Origin: DATFDN01 sp963767645
GTDB taxonomy: Bacteria; Pseudomonadota; Alphaproteobacteria; Acetobacterales; Acetobacteraceae
Assembly: GCA_963767645.1 (NCBI GenBank)
Contig: CAVYEW010000003.1
Coordinates: forward strand, 310,001 to 374,000
Reading direction: 5' to 3'
DNA: 64,000 bases
The notes below the pieces were generated by a model. That model made no database searches, had not been told where the DNA came from, and saw nothing but the letters and a program-made list of their open reading frames with translations. Below, piece by piece: positions 9,074-17,524 of the stretch (position 1 is the stretch's first letter; every line of letters begins with the position of its first letter). The position numbers and the translations under genes are program-made.

Positions 9074-11173
9074 ATGCCTTTCGCCTTTGTTGTAATCATC
9101 ATCTGCGGCGTGCTGGCGTTGGCCTACGGCCTGGTGACGACCCGGCAGGTCCTTGCAGCGGACGCCGGAACCCTGCGGATGCAGGAGATCGCCGCGGCGG
9201 TGCAGGAGGGTGCCAGCGCCTACCTGAACCGACAATACATTACGATCGCGATCGTCGGCGCGGTGGTGGCGATCTTTCTAGGCTTCACACTCGGCTACCT
9301 GGTCGCGGTCGGCTTCGTGATCGGGGCCGTGCTGTCGGGCTGCGCCGGCTATGTCGGCATGAATGTCTCGGTGCGGGCCAATGTGCGCACGGCGCAAGCC
9401 TCCCGTCGGGGACTGGCCGCCGGGCTCGACATCGCCTTCAAGTCCGGCGCGATCACCGGGATGCTGGTGGTTGGTCTCGGGCTGCTCGGGGTAACGTGCT
9501 ACTATCTCATCCTCCGAGGCGTGTTGCCGAGCACCGATCTGCGCCCGGTGATGGAGGCGATGGTCGGGCTGTCGTTCGGCGCCAGCCTGATTTCGATCTT
9601 CGCCCGTCTCGGCGGAGGCATCTTCACCAAGGGCGCGGATGTCGGCGCCGACTTGGTCGGCAAGGTCGAGGCGGGAATCCCCGAGGATGACCCCCGCAAC
9701 CCGGCGGTGATCGCCGACAACGTGGGCGACAACGTGGGCGACTGCGCCGGCATGGCCGCCGACCTGTTCGAGACCTATGTCGTCACCATCGTGGCCACCA
9801 TGCTGCTGAGCGCGATCTTCTTCGCTCCGGCGGTGCGCGACAGAATAATGATATTGCCGCTCGGCATCGGCGCGATCTGCATTCTCGCTTCCATTATCGG
9901 CGCTTATTTCGTGCGGCTCGGTCCCGACAACGGGATCATGAAGGCGCTCTACAAGGGCCTGCTGGTCACGGGAGCCCTGTCGGTGCTCGGCATTGCCGCC
10001 ATCCTCGAATGGTTCACAGGCTTCACGACAAGCCTGCCGCTGGTCAACGCCGGGGTGCTGACCGGGCTCGATCTGTTCATCTGCGCCCTGGTAGGGCTGG
10101 CGGTCACGGGCGCGATCGTGGTCGTCACCGAGTATTACACCTCGACCGAGTACCGGCCGGTGCGCAGCATCGCGCAGAGCTCCACGACCGGGCACGGCAC
10201 CAACGTGATCCAGGGCCTGGCCGTGTCGATGGAAGCCACAGCGGCGCCAGTGGTCGCGATCTGCATCGGCATCATTCTCTCCTTCCTAGCCGCGGGCCTG
10301 TATGGCATCGCCGTCGCCGCAACTACCATGCTGGCCCTGGCCGGAATGATCGTGGCGCTGGACGCCTACGGCCCGGTGACGGACAATGCCGGGGGAATCG
10401 CCGAGATGGCGGATCTGCCCAGCGAGGTGCGGGTCACTACCGACGCGCTGGATGCGGTGGGCAACACCACCAAGGCGGTGACGAAGGGTTACGCGATCGG
10501 TTCGGCCGGCTTCGCCTCGCTGGTGCTGTTTGCCGCCTACACGCAGGACCTGACCTATTACTTCCCGAACCTGCATGTGCCGTTCCAGCTCGAGGACCCG
10601 TTCGTCGTCATCGGGCTGTTCCTGGGCGGGTTGCTGCCATATCTGTTCGGCTCGATGGGCATGACCGCGGTCGGCCGCGCGGCCGGGGCGGTGGTCGTCG
10701 AGGTTCGGCGCCAGTTCCGCGAACTGCCGGGGATCATGGAGGGCCGCGACAAACCTGAATATGGGCGGGCGGTCGACATGCTGACCCGGGCGGCAATCCG
10801 CGAGATGATCGCCCCATCCTTGCTGCCCGTGCTCGCTCCGGTGGTGCTGTGGCTGGTGATCTGGGGTATCGGCGGTCGGGTGGCGGCATTCTCCGCGCTC
10901 GGCGCCATGCTGCTGGGCACGATCGTGACCGGGCTCTTCGTGGCGATCTCGATGACCTCGGGCGGGGGCGCCTGGGATAATGCCAAGAAGTACATCGAAG
11001 AAGGCCATCACGGCGGCAAAGGCTCCGACGCGCACAAGGCGGCGGTGACCGGCGACACGGTCGGTGATCCCTACAAGGATACCGCCGGCCCCGCGGTAAA
11101 TCCGATGATCAAGATCACCAACATCGTGGCGCTTCTCCTGCTGGCGATCCTGGCCGGCTGGATGCACCCGTAA
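9074..11173 (+). CDS. hppA: Membrane-bound proton-translocating pyrophosphatase, K+-independent type
   Basis: A 699-residue integral membrane pump of about 16 helices that hydrolyses pyrophosphate and exports protons. The active-site loop DVGADLVGKVEAGIPEDD is intact, as are DNVGDNVGDCAGMAADL and the C-terminal GGAWDNAKKYIE and GDTVGDPYKDT motifs. The sequence GNTTKA has lysine where K+-dependent enzymes have alanine, so it should be the K+-independent class known from Rhodospirillum. The gene is monocistronic and ends before a strong hairpin shared with the convergent dnaA. Start ATG 9074 gives the usual short periplasmic N-terminus. Confidence 0.95.
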   Translation: MPFAFVVIIICGVLALAYGLVTTRQVLAADAGTLRMQEIAAAVQEGASAYLNRQYITIAIVGAVVAIFLGFTLGYLVAVGFVIGAVLSGCAGYVGMNVSVRANVRTAQASRRGLAAGLDIAFKSGAITGMLVVGLGLLGVTCYYLILRGVLPSTDLRPVMEAMVGLSFGASLISIFARLGGGIFTKGADVGADLVGKVEAGIPEDDPRNPAVIADNVGDNVGDCAGMAADLFETYVVTIVATMLLSAIFFAPAVRDRIMILPLGIGAICILASIIGAYFVRLGPDNGIMKALYKGLLVTGALSVLGIAAILEWFTGFTTSLPLVNAGVLTGLDLFICALVGLAVTGAIVVVTEYYTSTEYRPVRSIAQSSTTGHGTNVIQGLAVSMEATAAPVVAICIGIILSFLAAGLYGIAVAATTMLALAGMIVALDAYGPVTDNAGGIAEMADLPSEVRVTTDALDAVGNTTKAVTKGYAIGSAGFASLVLFAAYTQDLTYYFPNLHVPFQLEDPFVVIGLFLGGLLPYLFGSMGMTAVGRAAGAVVVEVRRQFRELPGIMEGRDKPEYGRAVDMLTRAAIREMIAPSLLPVLAPVVLWLVIWGIGGRVAAFSALGAMLLGTIVTGLFVAISMTSGGGAWDNAKKYIEEGHHGGKGSDAHKAAVTGDTVGDPYKDTAGPAVNPMIKITNIVALLLLAILAGWMHP

Positions 11174-11180
11174 AGGCCAG

Positions 11181-11221
11181 CCGGTGCCCGCGGTTGTCAC
11201 TGAGGCAACCGCGGGCACCGG
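11181..11221. terminator. Strong hairpin between hppA and dnaA
   Basis: A perfect 16-bp inverted repeat (CCGGTGCCCGCGGTTG and its complement) with a 9-base loop, placed 8 bases after the hppA stop and 6 bases before the dnaA stop codon. It can act in both directions for the two convergent genes. No T-tract follows on either side, so it is a terminator by position and stem strength only; it could also protect mRNA 3' ends. Confidence 0.75.
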
Positions 11222-11226
11222 GATGG

Positions 11227-12675
11227 CTAAGATTCCAACATTCGGCGCAGCAACTCCACGTCTTCCGCAAAGCCGGCATCGCGCTCCATCAACTCGCCAA
11301 CGCGCGAGACGGCGTGCATCACGGTGGTGTGGTCGCGGTTGCCAAACTTGCGGCCGATCTCGGGCAGGCTGCGGCTGGTGAGTTGCTTGGCGAGGTACAT
11401 CGCCACCTGACGCGGGCGCGCGACGGCGCGGGCGCGTCGGGCTGAGGACATGTCGGTCAGGCGAATATTATAGTGCTCCGCAACCTTGCGTTGGATCTCG
11501 TCGATCGTCACCCGCCGGTCATGCGCTTTCAGAATGTCGTGCAGCACCTCCTGCGTCAATTCGAGCGTCACCGGGCGGCCAAACAGGTTCGCATGTGCGA
11601 TGAGGCGGTTGAGCGCGCCTTCCAGCTCGCGCACGTTGGAGGTGATCTTGTGGGCCAGGAACTCCATTACCTTGTTGGGCACCGGGGTGCCGGCGCGCTC
11701 GGCCTTTGCTTCGAGAATGGAGATGCGAAGTTCATAGGTCGTAGCATGAATGTCCGCGACCATGCCGCATCCAAGCCTGGTCCGCAGCCGGTCTTCCAAT
11801 CCCGATAGGTCGGACGGAGACTTGTCGGCGGAGACCACGATCTGCTTGCCGGCATCCACGAGGGCATTGAAGGTGTGGAAGAACTCTTCCTGCGTGTTGT
11901 CTTTGCCAATCAAGAATTGCAGGTCGTCGACCATCAACACGTCAACGCTGCGGAGCTGCTCCTTGAACTCCATCGTGGATTGACTGCGGATCGCGGCGAT
12001 GAAGCGGTACATGAACTTCTCGGCCGACATGTAGGCCACGGTGGCAGGCCGTGCCTGCTGGCCGGGGACGGTCAGCTCCCACGCGATGCCGTGCATCAGA
12101 TGCGTTTTGCCGAGGCCGACGCCGCCGTAGAGGAACAGCGGATTGAAGCCCGGACTGGCAGGTTTTTCCGCGACGCGGCGAGCACAAGCGTATGCGAACT
12201 CATTGGGCTTGCCGACCACGAAATTCTCGAAGGTAAAGCGCGCATCGAGCGGGGCGGCAACCTCCGCGCGTGGCTCAGAGCGTTCGTCCGTACGATGTCG
12301 ATCCTCGGCGATTGCGGCAGCCTTGGTCCGCAGCAACGCAGGCGAGACGATCGGCTGCTCCGGCCCGTCCGGAGCGATCCCACCTGGATCGCTACCTACG
12401 CGGATGTCCACGCGGCGCACGCTGGAGTTCTCTGCCTGCCAAAGCGAGCTGATGCGAGCGCCATAATGCTCGCGCACCCAGTCGCGATGGAAGCGGTTGG
12501 GCAAGTGAACGGTGATTTCGTCCCCGTCGAGACCAGCCAGGGTCATCTGGCGCAACCAGGAACCGTACTCGACTTCCCCGACGTCAAACTGCAGCCGCGC
12601 TCGGACGCGGTCCCATTGCGTGGAGAGCTCGTCCGCCCGCTCGCCGTCGGAGTCCGTGCGCACTGGGCGCTCCAT
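11227..12675 (-). CDS. dnaA: Chromosomal replication initiator DnaA
   Basis: A 482-residue AAA+ initiator that melts oriC. Domain I begins WDRVRARLQFDVGEVEYGSWL. Domain III contains FTFENFVVGKPNEFAYACA, Walker A GGVGLGKTHL, Walker B VLMVDDLQFLIGK and the sensor regions. Domain IV ends with the DnaA-box-binding signature FGNRDHTTVMHAVSRV. Start chosen at ATG 12675; a GTG at 12762 adds 29 residues without family similarity and without an obvious ribosome-binding site. The order rpsT-dnaA on one strand is conserved in alphaproteobacteria. No cluster of DnaA boxes is seen upstream, so oriC is probably elsewhere. Confidence 0.95.
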   Translation of the reverse strand: MERPVRTDSDGERADELSTQWDRVRARLQFDVGEVEYGSWLRQMTLAGLDGDEITVHLPNRFHRDWVREHYGARISSLWQAENSSVRRVDIRVGSDPGGIAPDGPEQPIVSPALLRTKAAAIAEDRHRTDERSEPRAEVAAPLDARFTFENFVVGKPNEFAYACARRVAEKPASPGFNPLFLYGGVGLGKTHLMHGIAWELTVPGQQARPATVAYMSAEKFMYRFIAAIRSQSTMEFKEQLRSVDVLMVDDLQFLIGKDNTQEEFFHTFNALVDAGKQIVVSADKSPSDLSGLEDRLRTRLGCGMVADIHATTYELRISILEAKAERAGTPVPNKVMEFLAHKITSNVRELEGALNRLIAHANLFGRPVTLELTQEVLHDILKAHDRRVTIDEIQRKVAEHYNIRLTDMSSARRARAVARPRQVAMYLAKQLTSRSLPEIGRKFGNRDHTTVMHAVSRVGELMERDAGFAEDVELLRRMLES

Positions 12676-13021
12676 AAAGCCGCTTTCAAACGCCACAGGA
12701 ACCGCCCCGTTTCGATAGATGCACCGCCGCTTCAAAGCATTAGGCCAACCGTACACCCTCACCCTGAACGAGTAGTGGAAGGAGAGGCAGCCGTCGGCAC
12801 TGAGGTTCCAGAAAAAACTAGAGCAACTTCTCTACAGGATCAACGAATTTCAAACGTGAAAACCACTCGCCTTTGACTTCGTGAATTTCGGCTGAACACT
12901 GGCCGCACACTAATTCAACTGCAGGGAGAACTTCCCCGCTTACGTAACGCATCGGCCGAGACGGCGAGAGCACGCCGAGCCCGCTATGTTCGACTTCAAC
13001 AGATGAAGAGCAGGTCAAACC
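12676..13021. other. Intergenic region between rpsT and dnaA (dnaA leader/promoter region)
   Basis: A 346-base, relatively AT-rich stretch that must contain any dnaA-specific promoter. I see no TTATCCACA-type DnaA box and no convincing sigma-70 pair. A minus-strand reading frame at 12818-13018 (66 codons, TTG start, one CxxC pair) could encode a small protein beginning at an internal ATG, but it has no recognised family and weak coding appearance, so it is not called as a gene. Confidence 0.5.
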
Positions 13022-13291
13022 TCATCCCGCTTGCATCGCCCTGATCCGGGCAGAAAGCCGCGACAGCTTGCGGGCGACGGTATTGCTGTGGATCACGCCC
13101 TTCCCAGCAGCCCGCTGCATCTCCGGCTGGGCAGCCCTGAACGCTGCCGCCGCGGTCGCCTTATCCCCGCCGGAGATCGCCACCTCCACCTTCTTCACGA
13201 ACGTGCGCATTCGGGACTTCCGAGCCTGATTGCGCTGAGTGCGGCGGAGTGTCTGGCGTATGCGCTTGCGCGCAGAGGCGGTATTGGCCAT
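13022..13291 (-). CDS. rpsT: 30S ribosomal protein S20
   Basis: An 89-residue, lysine/arginine-rich three-helix protein that binds 16S rRNA near its 5' domain. Typical S20 features are the N-terminus MANTASARKRIRQTLRRTQ, RMRTFVKKVE and the C-terminal GVIHSNTVARKLSRL. A good sigma-70 promoter lies 60-90 bases upstream. It precedes dnaA on the same strand, as in many alphaproteobacteria. Confidence 0.97.
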   Translation of the reverse strand: MANTASARKRIRQTLRRTQRNQARKSRMRTFVKKVEVAISGGDKATAAAAFRAAQPEMQRAAGKGVIHSNTVARKLSRLSARIRAMQAG

Positions 13292-13350
13292 GCGTTCAGT
13301 GTATCCCGGTCAGATGCCGCGCATCCTCAGACGGGCGGCGCAAGCCGTGG

Positions 13351-13379
13351 TTTCTAGGGATCAGTCCACGAGGCGTCAA
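13351..13379 (-). promoter_or_regulatory. Sigma-70-type promoter of rpsT
   Basis: On the minus strand TTGACG (13379-13374) and TAGAAA (13356-13351) are separated by exactly 17 bases. The -10 element ends 59 bases before the rpsT start codon, in the gap between the echA stop and rpsT. Both position and spacing fit a housekeeping promoter. Confidence 0.7.
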
Positions 13380-13403
13380 GAATGCTGGTCCCGTCACAGC
13401 CGC

Positions 13404-14186
13404 TCAGCCGCGCCGGAAAGATGGTTTGCGCTTCTCCACAAAGGCGGCCATTCCTTCGCGCTGATCGGGAGTTCCGAACAGGGAAAGAAACAGGACCCGT
13501 TCGTGGCGGACCCCTTCAGCCAAGGTCGTTTCGAACGCGCGATTGACCGCCTGCTTCGCCAATGCCACAGCCACCGGCGAGAGATTCGCGATTTTTTCGG
13601 CGACTTTGATCGCCTCCGACACGAGTTGATCGGCCGCTATCACGCGGGAGACCAGATTGGCCCGCTCGGCTTCGGCGGCATCGATGAAGCGCGCAGTCAG
13701 CACCATTTCCATAGCCTTGGATTTGCCAACGGCCCTGGTCAGCCGCTGCGTGCCGCCGGCGCCAGGAATAACCCCGAGATTGATCTCCGGCTGGCCGAAC
13801 TTCGCCGTGTCGGCGGCAAGGATCATGTCGCACATCATTGCCAGCTCGCACCCGCCCCCCAAGGCAAAGCCGGCAACCGCGGCGATGACCGGCTTCTTGA
13901 TCTGGAGCACCGCTTCCCAGCGACGGCCGATGAAATCCTCCAGCAGCGCCGCGGGGTGGGTGCGCTCCCGCATTTCCTTGATGTCGGCGCCCGCGGCGAA
14001 CGCCTTCTCGCTGCCGGTAAGGACCACGGCGCCGATTGCCGGGTCCGCGTCGAACGCGCGAAGCTGCTGGCCAAGCTCGGTCATGAGCTGATCGCAGAGG
14101 GCATTCAGGGCCTGCGGCCGGTTCAGCCGGATCAGTCCGACCGACCCATGCGTCTCCACCAGGATCATCTCGTAGCTCTCGGCCAT
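13404..14186 (-). CDS. Enoyl-CoA hydratase/isomerase family protein
   Basis: A 260-residue crotonase-fold enzyme that hydrates 2-enoyl-CoA in beta-oxidation. The oxyanion-hole motifs are AGADIKEM and AGFALGGGCELAMMCD. The two catalytic glutamates are in GGCELAM and GQPEINLGVIPGAGGTQRL, so it should be an active hydratase. The gene lies between mutM and rpsT, the usual alphaproteobacterial place for this crotonase. A PaaF/EchA-type role is likely but the substrate chain length is unknown. Confidence 0.92.
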   Translation of the reverse strand: MAESYEMILVETHGSVGLIRLNRPQALNALCDQLMTELGQQLRAFDADPAIGAVVLTGSEKAFAAGADIKEMRERTHPAALLEDFIGRRWEAVLQIKKPVIAAVAGFALGGGCELAMMCDMILAADTAKFGQPEINLGVIPGAGGTQRLTRAVGKSKAMEMVLTARFIDAAEAERANLVSRVIAADQLVSEAIKVAEKIANLSPVAVALAKQAVNRAFETTLAEGVRHERVLFLSLFGTPDQREGMAAFVEKRKPSFRRG

Positions 14187-14220
14187 ACGCCCAACCTCCG
14201 CCCGACATCCTGGCTTCTAG

Positions 14221-15066
14221 CTAGCGCTGCGTGCGCGGGCAATAGAACGTGCTGCGGCCGGACTGGACGATGCGCCGCACGCCCGCACAAGCCGGCGGGC
14301 CGGGGCAGCGCTCGCACGGAACACGTTCCCGGCCGTACACGCGCCACGCATGCTGGAAGTAGCCCAGCTCTCCGTCCGGCTGGACGTAGTCGCGCAGGCT
14401 GGAGCCGCCCGCCGCTATCGCGTCGGTCAACGTCGCCTTGATGGCCGGCACGAGCCGGGCTGCACGCTCGCCAGCGATCGTATAGGCGAGCCGTCGCGGG
14501 CTGAGCCGGGCGCGGAACAGAGCTTCACTGACGTAGATGTTGCCAAGGCCGGCGACGACGCGCTGATCGAGCAGCGCGGCCTTCACGGAGGTGCGTCGGC
14601 CGGCCAGAGCTTCGGTCAGTCGTGCCTGGCCGAACGCGGCGTCGAGCGGCTCCGGGCCTAGCCCGGCAAGCAAGTGGTGCGCATCCTCGGCCGCGGTCGG
14701 GACGAGATCGACCATGCCGAAACGGCGCGGATCGACGAGGCCGAAGCGCCAGCCCTCCTCGGTCTCAAGCGCGAGGTGCTCGTGCGGGATGGCGGGTCTG
14801 AGCCCACTTGATGGCCGGGCGAGGACGACACGGCCGGACATCCCGAGATGCAGCAGCACGCTGTCGCCGCCGTCAAGACGCATGAGGATGTACTTGCCGC
14901 GGCGACGAAAGCCGGCGACGCGCGCTCCCGTCAGACGCGCCTCAAGCCCGGCCGGCAGGGGCCAGCGCAGATCCGGCCGCCGTGCCTCGGCACGCACGAT
15001 CATGCGTCCTTCCAGCCGAACGCGCAGGCCACGCATCACGGTCTCGACTTCAGGGAGTTCCGGCAT
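14221..15066 (-). CDS. mutM: Formamidopyrimidine-DNA glycosylase MutM (Fpg)
   Basis: A 281-residue DNA glycosylase/AP lyase that removes 8-oxoguanine. The N-terminus PELPEVETV gives the catalytic Pro2 and Glu3, and GKYILMRLDG contains the beta-elimination lysine. The H2TH region includes LDQRVVAGLGNIYVSEALF. The C-terminal zinc finger is unusual: CERC, a third cysteine in PPAC, and STFYCPRTQR, where the canonical last cysteine of CPxCQ is threonine. The DNA codon is ACG, two changes from a Cys codon. Start at ATG 15066, since Pro2 must follow it; longer in-frame readings extend into ubiE. It is divergent from ubiE. Confidence 0.94.
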   Translation of the reverse strand: MPELPEVETVMRGLRVRLEGRMIVRAEARRPDLRWPLPAGLEARLTGARVAGFRRRGKYILMRLDGGDSVLLHLGMSGRVVLARPSSGLRPAIPHEHLALETEEGWRFGLVDPRRFGMVDLVPTAAEDAHHLLAGLGPEPLDAAFGQARLTEALAGRRTSVKAALLDQRVVAGLGNIYVSEALFRARLSPRRLAYTIAGERAARLVPAIKATLTDAIAAGGSSLRDYVQPDGELGYFQHAWRVYGRERVPCERCPGPPACAGVRRIVQSGRSTFYCPRTQR

Positions 15067-15096
15067 TGGCTTGGGACAGGCTATACGTGGGCCGGC

Positions 15097-15852
15097 ATGA
15101 GCGACAACCCAGCTGCCGACCCAACCGCCGATTTCGGCTTCCGCCGCGTGCCCGTGGCCGCGAAAAAGGGATTGGTGCGCGAGGTCTTCGACAGTGTCGC
15201 GCCCCGCTACGACCTGATGAACGATCTGATGTCCCTCGGAATCCACCGGGCCTGGAAGCGCATTCTGGTCAGCGCGCTCGACCCGAGACCCGAGCGTACG
15301 TTGCTTGATCTGGCGGGGGGAACCGGAGACGTGAGCTTCGGCTGGCTCGGCCAGGGGGGCGGGACGGCGTTGCTGTCCGACATCAATATGCAGATGCTCT
15401 CCGTGGCCCGCGACCGTGCCCTCGCGCGCGGGGCCATCGCAACACTGAGTTTCCTGGTAGCGGATGCCGAGCTTGTGCCGTTGCCGGATCGCAGCATCGA
15501 TCGGGTCTCGATCGCCTTCGGACTGCGCAATTGCACCGACAAGCGGGCGGTACTGCGCGAGGGGCGGCGTGTGCTGAAGCCGGGCGGGCGTTTCTTCTGC
15601 CTTGAGTTCAGCCACTTGCGGGTCGCTGCCCTGGCCCCGGCCTATGAGGCGTGGTCGTTCAAGGTGTTGCCCCGCCTGGGCCGGGCGGTCGCAGGCGACG
15701 CGGAGAGCTACCGCTACCTTGCCGAGAGCATCCGGACCTTCCCCGACCAGGAACAGCTGGGTGCAATGATGACCGATGCCGGCTTTGCGCGGGTCGGCTG
15801 GCGCAATCTGTCAGGCGGAATCGCCGCGATTCACTCGGGATGGCGGTTGTGA
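15097..15852 (+). CDS. ubiE: Ubiquinone/menaquinone C-methyltransferase UbiE
   Basis: A 251-residue class I methyltransferase for ubiquinone synthesis. The family N-terminus is VREVFDSVAPRYDLMNDLMS. SAM motif I is LLDLAGGTGDVSF, followed by VSIAFGLRNCTDK and RVLKPGGRFFCLEFS, then the C-terminal YRYLAESIRTFPDQE. Start ATG 15097 is 30 bases from the divergent mutM start. Its end overlaps coaBC by 13 bases. In most alphaproteobacteria ubiB follows ubiE; here coaBC follows directly. Confidence 0.95.
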   Translation: MSDNPAADPTADFGFRRVPVAAKKGLVREVFDSVAPRYDLMNDLMSLGIHRAWKRILVSALDPRPERTLLDLAGGTGDVSFGWLGQGGGTALLSDINMQMLSVARDRALARGAIATLSFLVADAELVPLPDRSIDRVSIAFGLRNCTDKRAVLREGRRVLKPGGRFFCLEFSHLRVAALAPAYEAWSFKVLPRLGRAVAGDAESYRYLAESIRTFPDQEQLGAMMTDAGFARVGWRNLSGGIAAIHSGWRL

Positions 15853-17054
15853 GCGGCCTGGATGGCCGCCGCGTGCTGCTGATCGTCTCTGGCGGGATCG
15901 CCGCGTACAAGGCGCTGGAGCTGATCCGCCTGCTGCGGGCGCGCGGCTGCGGAGTGACATGCGTTCTGACCGAGGCGGGCGCGCAGTTCGTCACCCCGCT
16001 TTCGTTGCAGGCCTTGAGCGAGGCCAAGGTGTATACCGAGCTGTTCTCGCTCACTGACGAGAGCGAGATGGGGCACATCCAGCTTTCCCGCAGCGCCGAT
16101 CTGGTGGTCGTGGCGCCCGCCTCGGCCGATGTCCTCGCCCGCATGGCTGCGGGTCTCGCCAACGATCTGGCGAGCACGCTGTTGCTGGCGACAGACAAGC
16201 CGGTGCTGGTGGCGCCCGCGATGAACGTGCGGATGTGGCTGCACCCGGCGACGGTGGCCAATATGGCGCTCCTGGGCTCGCGCGGGGTGCGGGTGATCGG
16301 GCCGGACAAAGGGGCGATGGCGTGTCATGAGTTCGGCCCCGGGCGCCTGGCCGAACCGCCGGCGATCCTGGCGGCGATCGAGGACATTCTTGCCCCTGAC
16401 CGGCCATTACGTGGGCGGCATATCCTGGTCACGAGCGGGCCGACGCAGGAGCCGATCGACCCCGTTCGCTACATCGCCAATCGCAGCAGCGGCCGACAGG
16501 GAGGCGCGATCGCTGCGGCGCTGACCCGTCTCGGGGCGCGGGTAACTTTGGTGAGCGGACCGGTGAGCATAGCGGCTCCCGCAGGAGTGGAGCTGCGCCG
16601 GGTTGATACCGCGGAGGAGATGCTCGCCGCATGTCTGGAGGCGCTGCCCGCCGACGCGGCAGTGTGCGCGGCGGCTGTGGCGGATTGGCGCGTCGCACAA
16701 CAGTCGGCGTCGAAGCTGAAAAAAACACCAGGCGGGAGCCCGCCGGTCCTGGAGCTGATCCCGAACCCTGACATCCTTGCCACGTTGTCGCGCGCGGGCC
16801 CGCGCCGGCCACGGCTGGTCGTGGGTTTCGCCGCCGAGACGGATGCCCTCATCGCCAATGCCGTAGAGAAGCGCGCCCGCAAGGGCTGCGACTGGATGTT
16901 GGCCAATGATGTCTCGCCCGAAAGCGGCATCATGGGCGGCGAGGAGAACGCCGTGCATCTGATCACCGCCGAAAGTGTCGAGGCCTGGCCACGCATGGCG
17001 AAGGCTGAGGTCGCCGAGCACCTGGCCCGGCGCATGGCCGAGGCCCTGCGGTGA
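15840..17054 (+). CDS. coaBC: Bifunctional CoaBC: phosphopantothenoylcysteine synthetase/decarboxylase
   Basis: A 404-residue bifunctional enzyme for two steps of coenzyme A synthesis. The CoaC flavoprotein half has VSGGIAAYKALEL, the catalytic His in MGHIQLSRSAD and the PAMNVRMW motif. The CoaB half has TSGPTQEPIDPVRYIANRSS, AAVADWR and the lysines of KLKK, with a nucleotide-binding FAAETDAL segment. Start ATG 15840 lies inside the ubiE end; a GTG at 15849 is an alternative. The stop overlaps dut (GTGA), the normal coaBC-dut arrangement. Confidence 0.95.
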   Translation: MAVVSGLDGRRVLLIVSGGIAAYKALELIRLLRARGCGVTCVLTEAGAQFVTPLSLQALSEAKVYTELFSLTDESEMGHIQLSRSADLVVVAPASADVLARMAAGLANDLASTLLLATDKPVLVAPAMNVRMWLHPATVANMALLGSRGVRVIGPDKGAMACHEFGPGRLAEPPAILAAIEDILAPDRPLRGRHILVTSGPTQEPIDPVRYIANRSSGRQGGAIAAALTRLGARVTLVSGPVSIAAPAGVELRRVDTAEEMLAACLEALPADAAVCAAAVADWRVAQQSASKLKKTPGGSPPVLELIPNPDILATLSRAGPRRPRLVVGFAAETDALIANAVEKRARKGCDWMLANDVSPESGIMGGEENAVHLITAESVEAWPRMAKAEVAEHLARRMAEALR

Positions 17055-17518
17055 GCGTCGCGGTCGCGGTACGCCGGCTGCCGCATGGCGAAAGCCTAGC
17101 CCTGCCCGCCTATGCGACCGCCGGCGCGGCGGGAATGGACCTCCTCGCAGCGGTCGAGCAGCCACGCGTGATCGCTCCCGGCGGGCGGGCGCTGATCCCC
17201 ACCGGCCTGGCCGTCGCCTTGCCGCCCGGCTTCGAGCTGCAGGTCCGCCCCCGCTCGGGCCTCGCGCTTCGGCACGGCATCCTGGTGGCAAACAGCCCCG
17301 GCACGATCGATGCGGACTACCGCGGAGAGATCCAGATCATCCTGCTGAACGCCGGCGAGGCAGCCTTCACCGTCGAGCGCGGGGCGCGCATCGCGCAGGC
17401 GGTCCTGGCTCCGGTGGTCCGGGCGACGTGGCGCGAGGTGGCGGAACTCGAGGATACCGAGCGCGGGATGGGCGGCTTCGGCAGCACCGGGCTTTCGCAA
17501 GCTGTCGGCCGCGGCTGA
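17051..17518 (+). CDS. dut: Deoxyuridine 5'-triphosphate nucleotidohydrolase
   Basis: A 155-residue trimeric dUTPase that cleaves dUTP to dUMP and pyrophosphate. All five motifs are present in order: AGMDLLAA, RPRSGLALRHGI, GTIDADYRGEI with the catalytic aspartate, RGARIAQAVL, and the C-terminal MGGFGSTG arm. The start is the GTG overlapping the coaBC stop. The gene is translationally coupled in the ubiE-coaBC-dut operon. Confidence 0.96.
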   Translation: MSVAVAVRRLPHGESLALPAYATAGAAGMDLLAAVEQPRVIAPGGRALIPTGLAVALPPGFELQVRPRSGLALRHGILVANSPGTIDADYRGEIQIILLNAGEAAFTVERGARIAQAVLAPVVRATWREVAELEDTERGMGGFGSTGLSQAVGRG

Positions 17519-17524
17519 GCCACG

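Noticed and set aside
9278..10195. 305-codon antisense frame in hppA
   Set aside because: Histidine/arginine/glycine-rich shadow of a GC-rich gene on the other strand; no ribosome-binding site or family.
12818..13018. 66-codon frame between rpsT and dnaA
   Set aside because: TTG start without ribosome-binding site and no recognised family; retained only as a note in the intergenic entry.
12676..13021. oriC next to dnaA
   Set aside because: No cluster of DnaA boxes is visible, and in alphaproteobacteria the origin is often away from dnaA.
14221..15615. A 464-codon reading of mutM
   Set aside because: The extra N-terminal part is antisense to ubiE, and MutM needs Pro2 directly after the start, which fixes it at 15,066.
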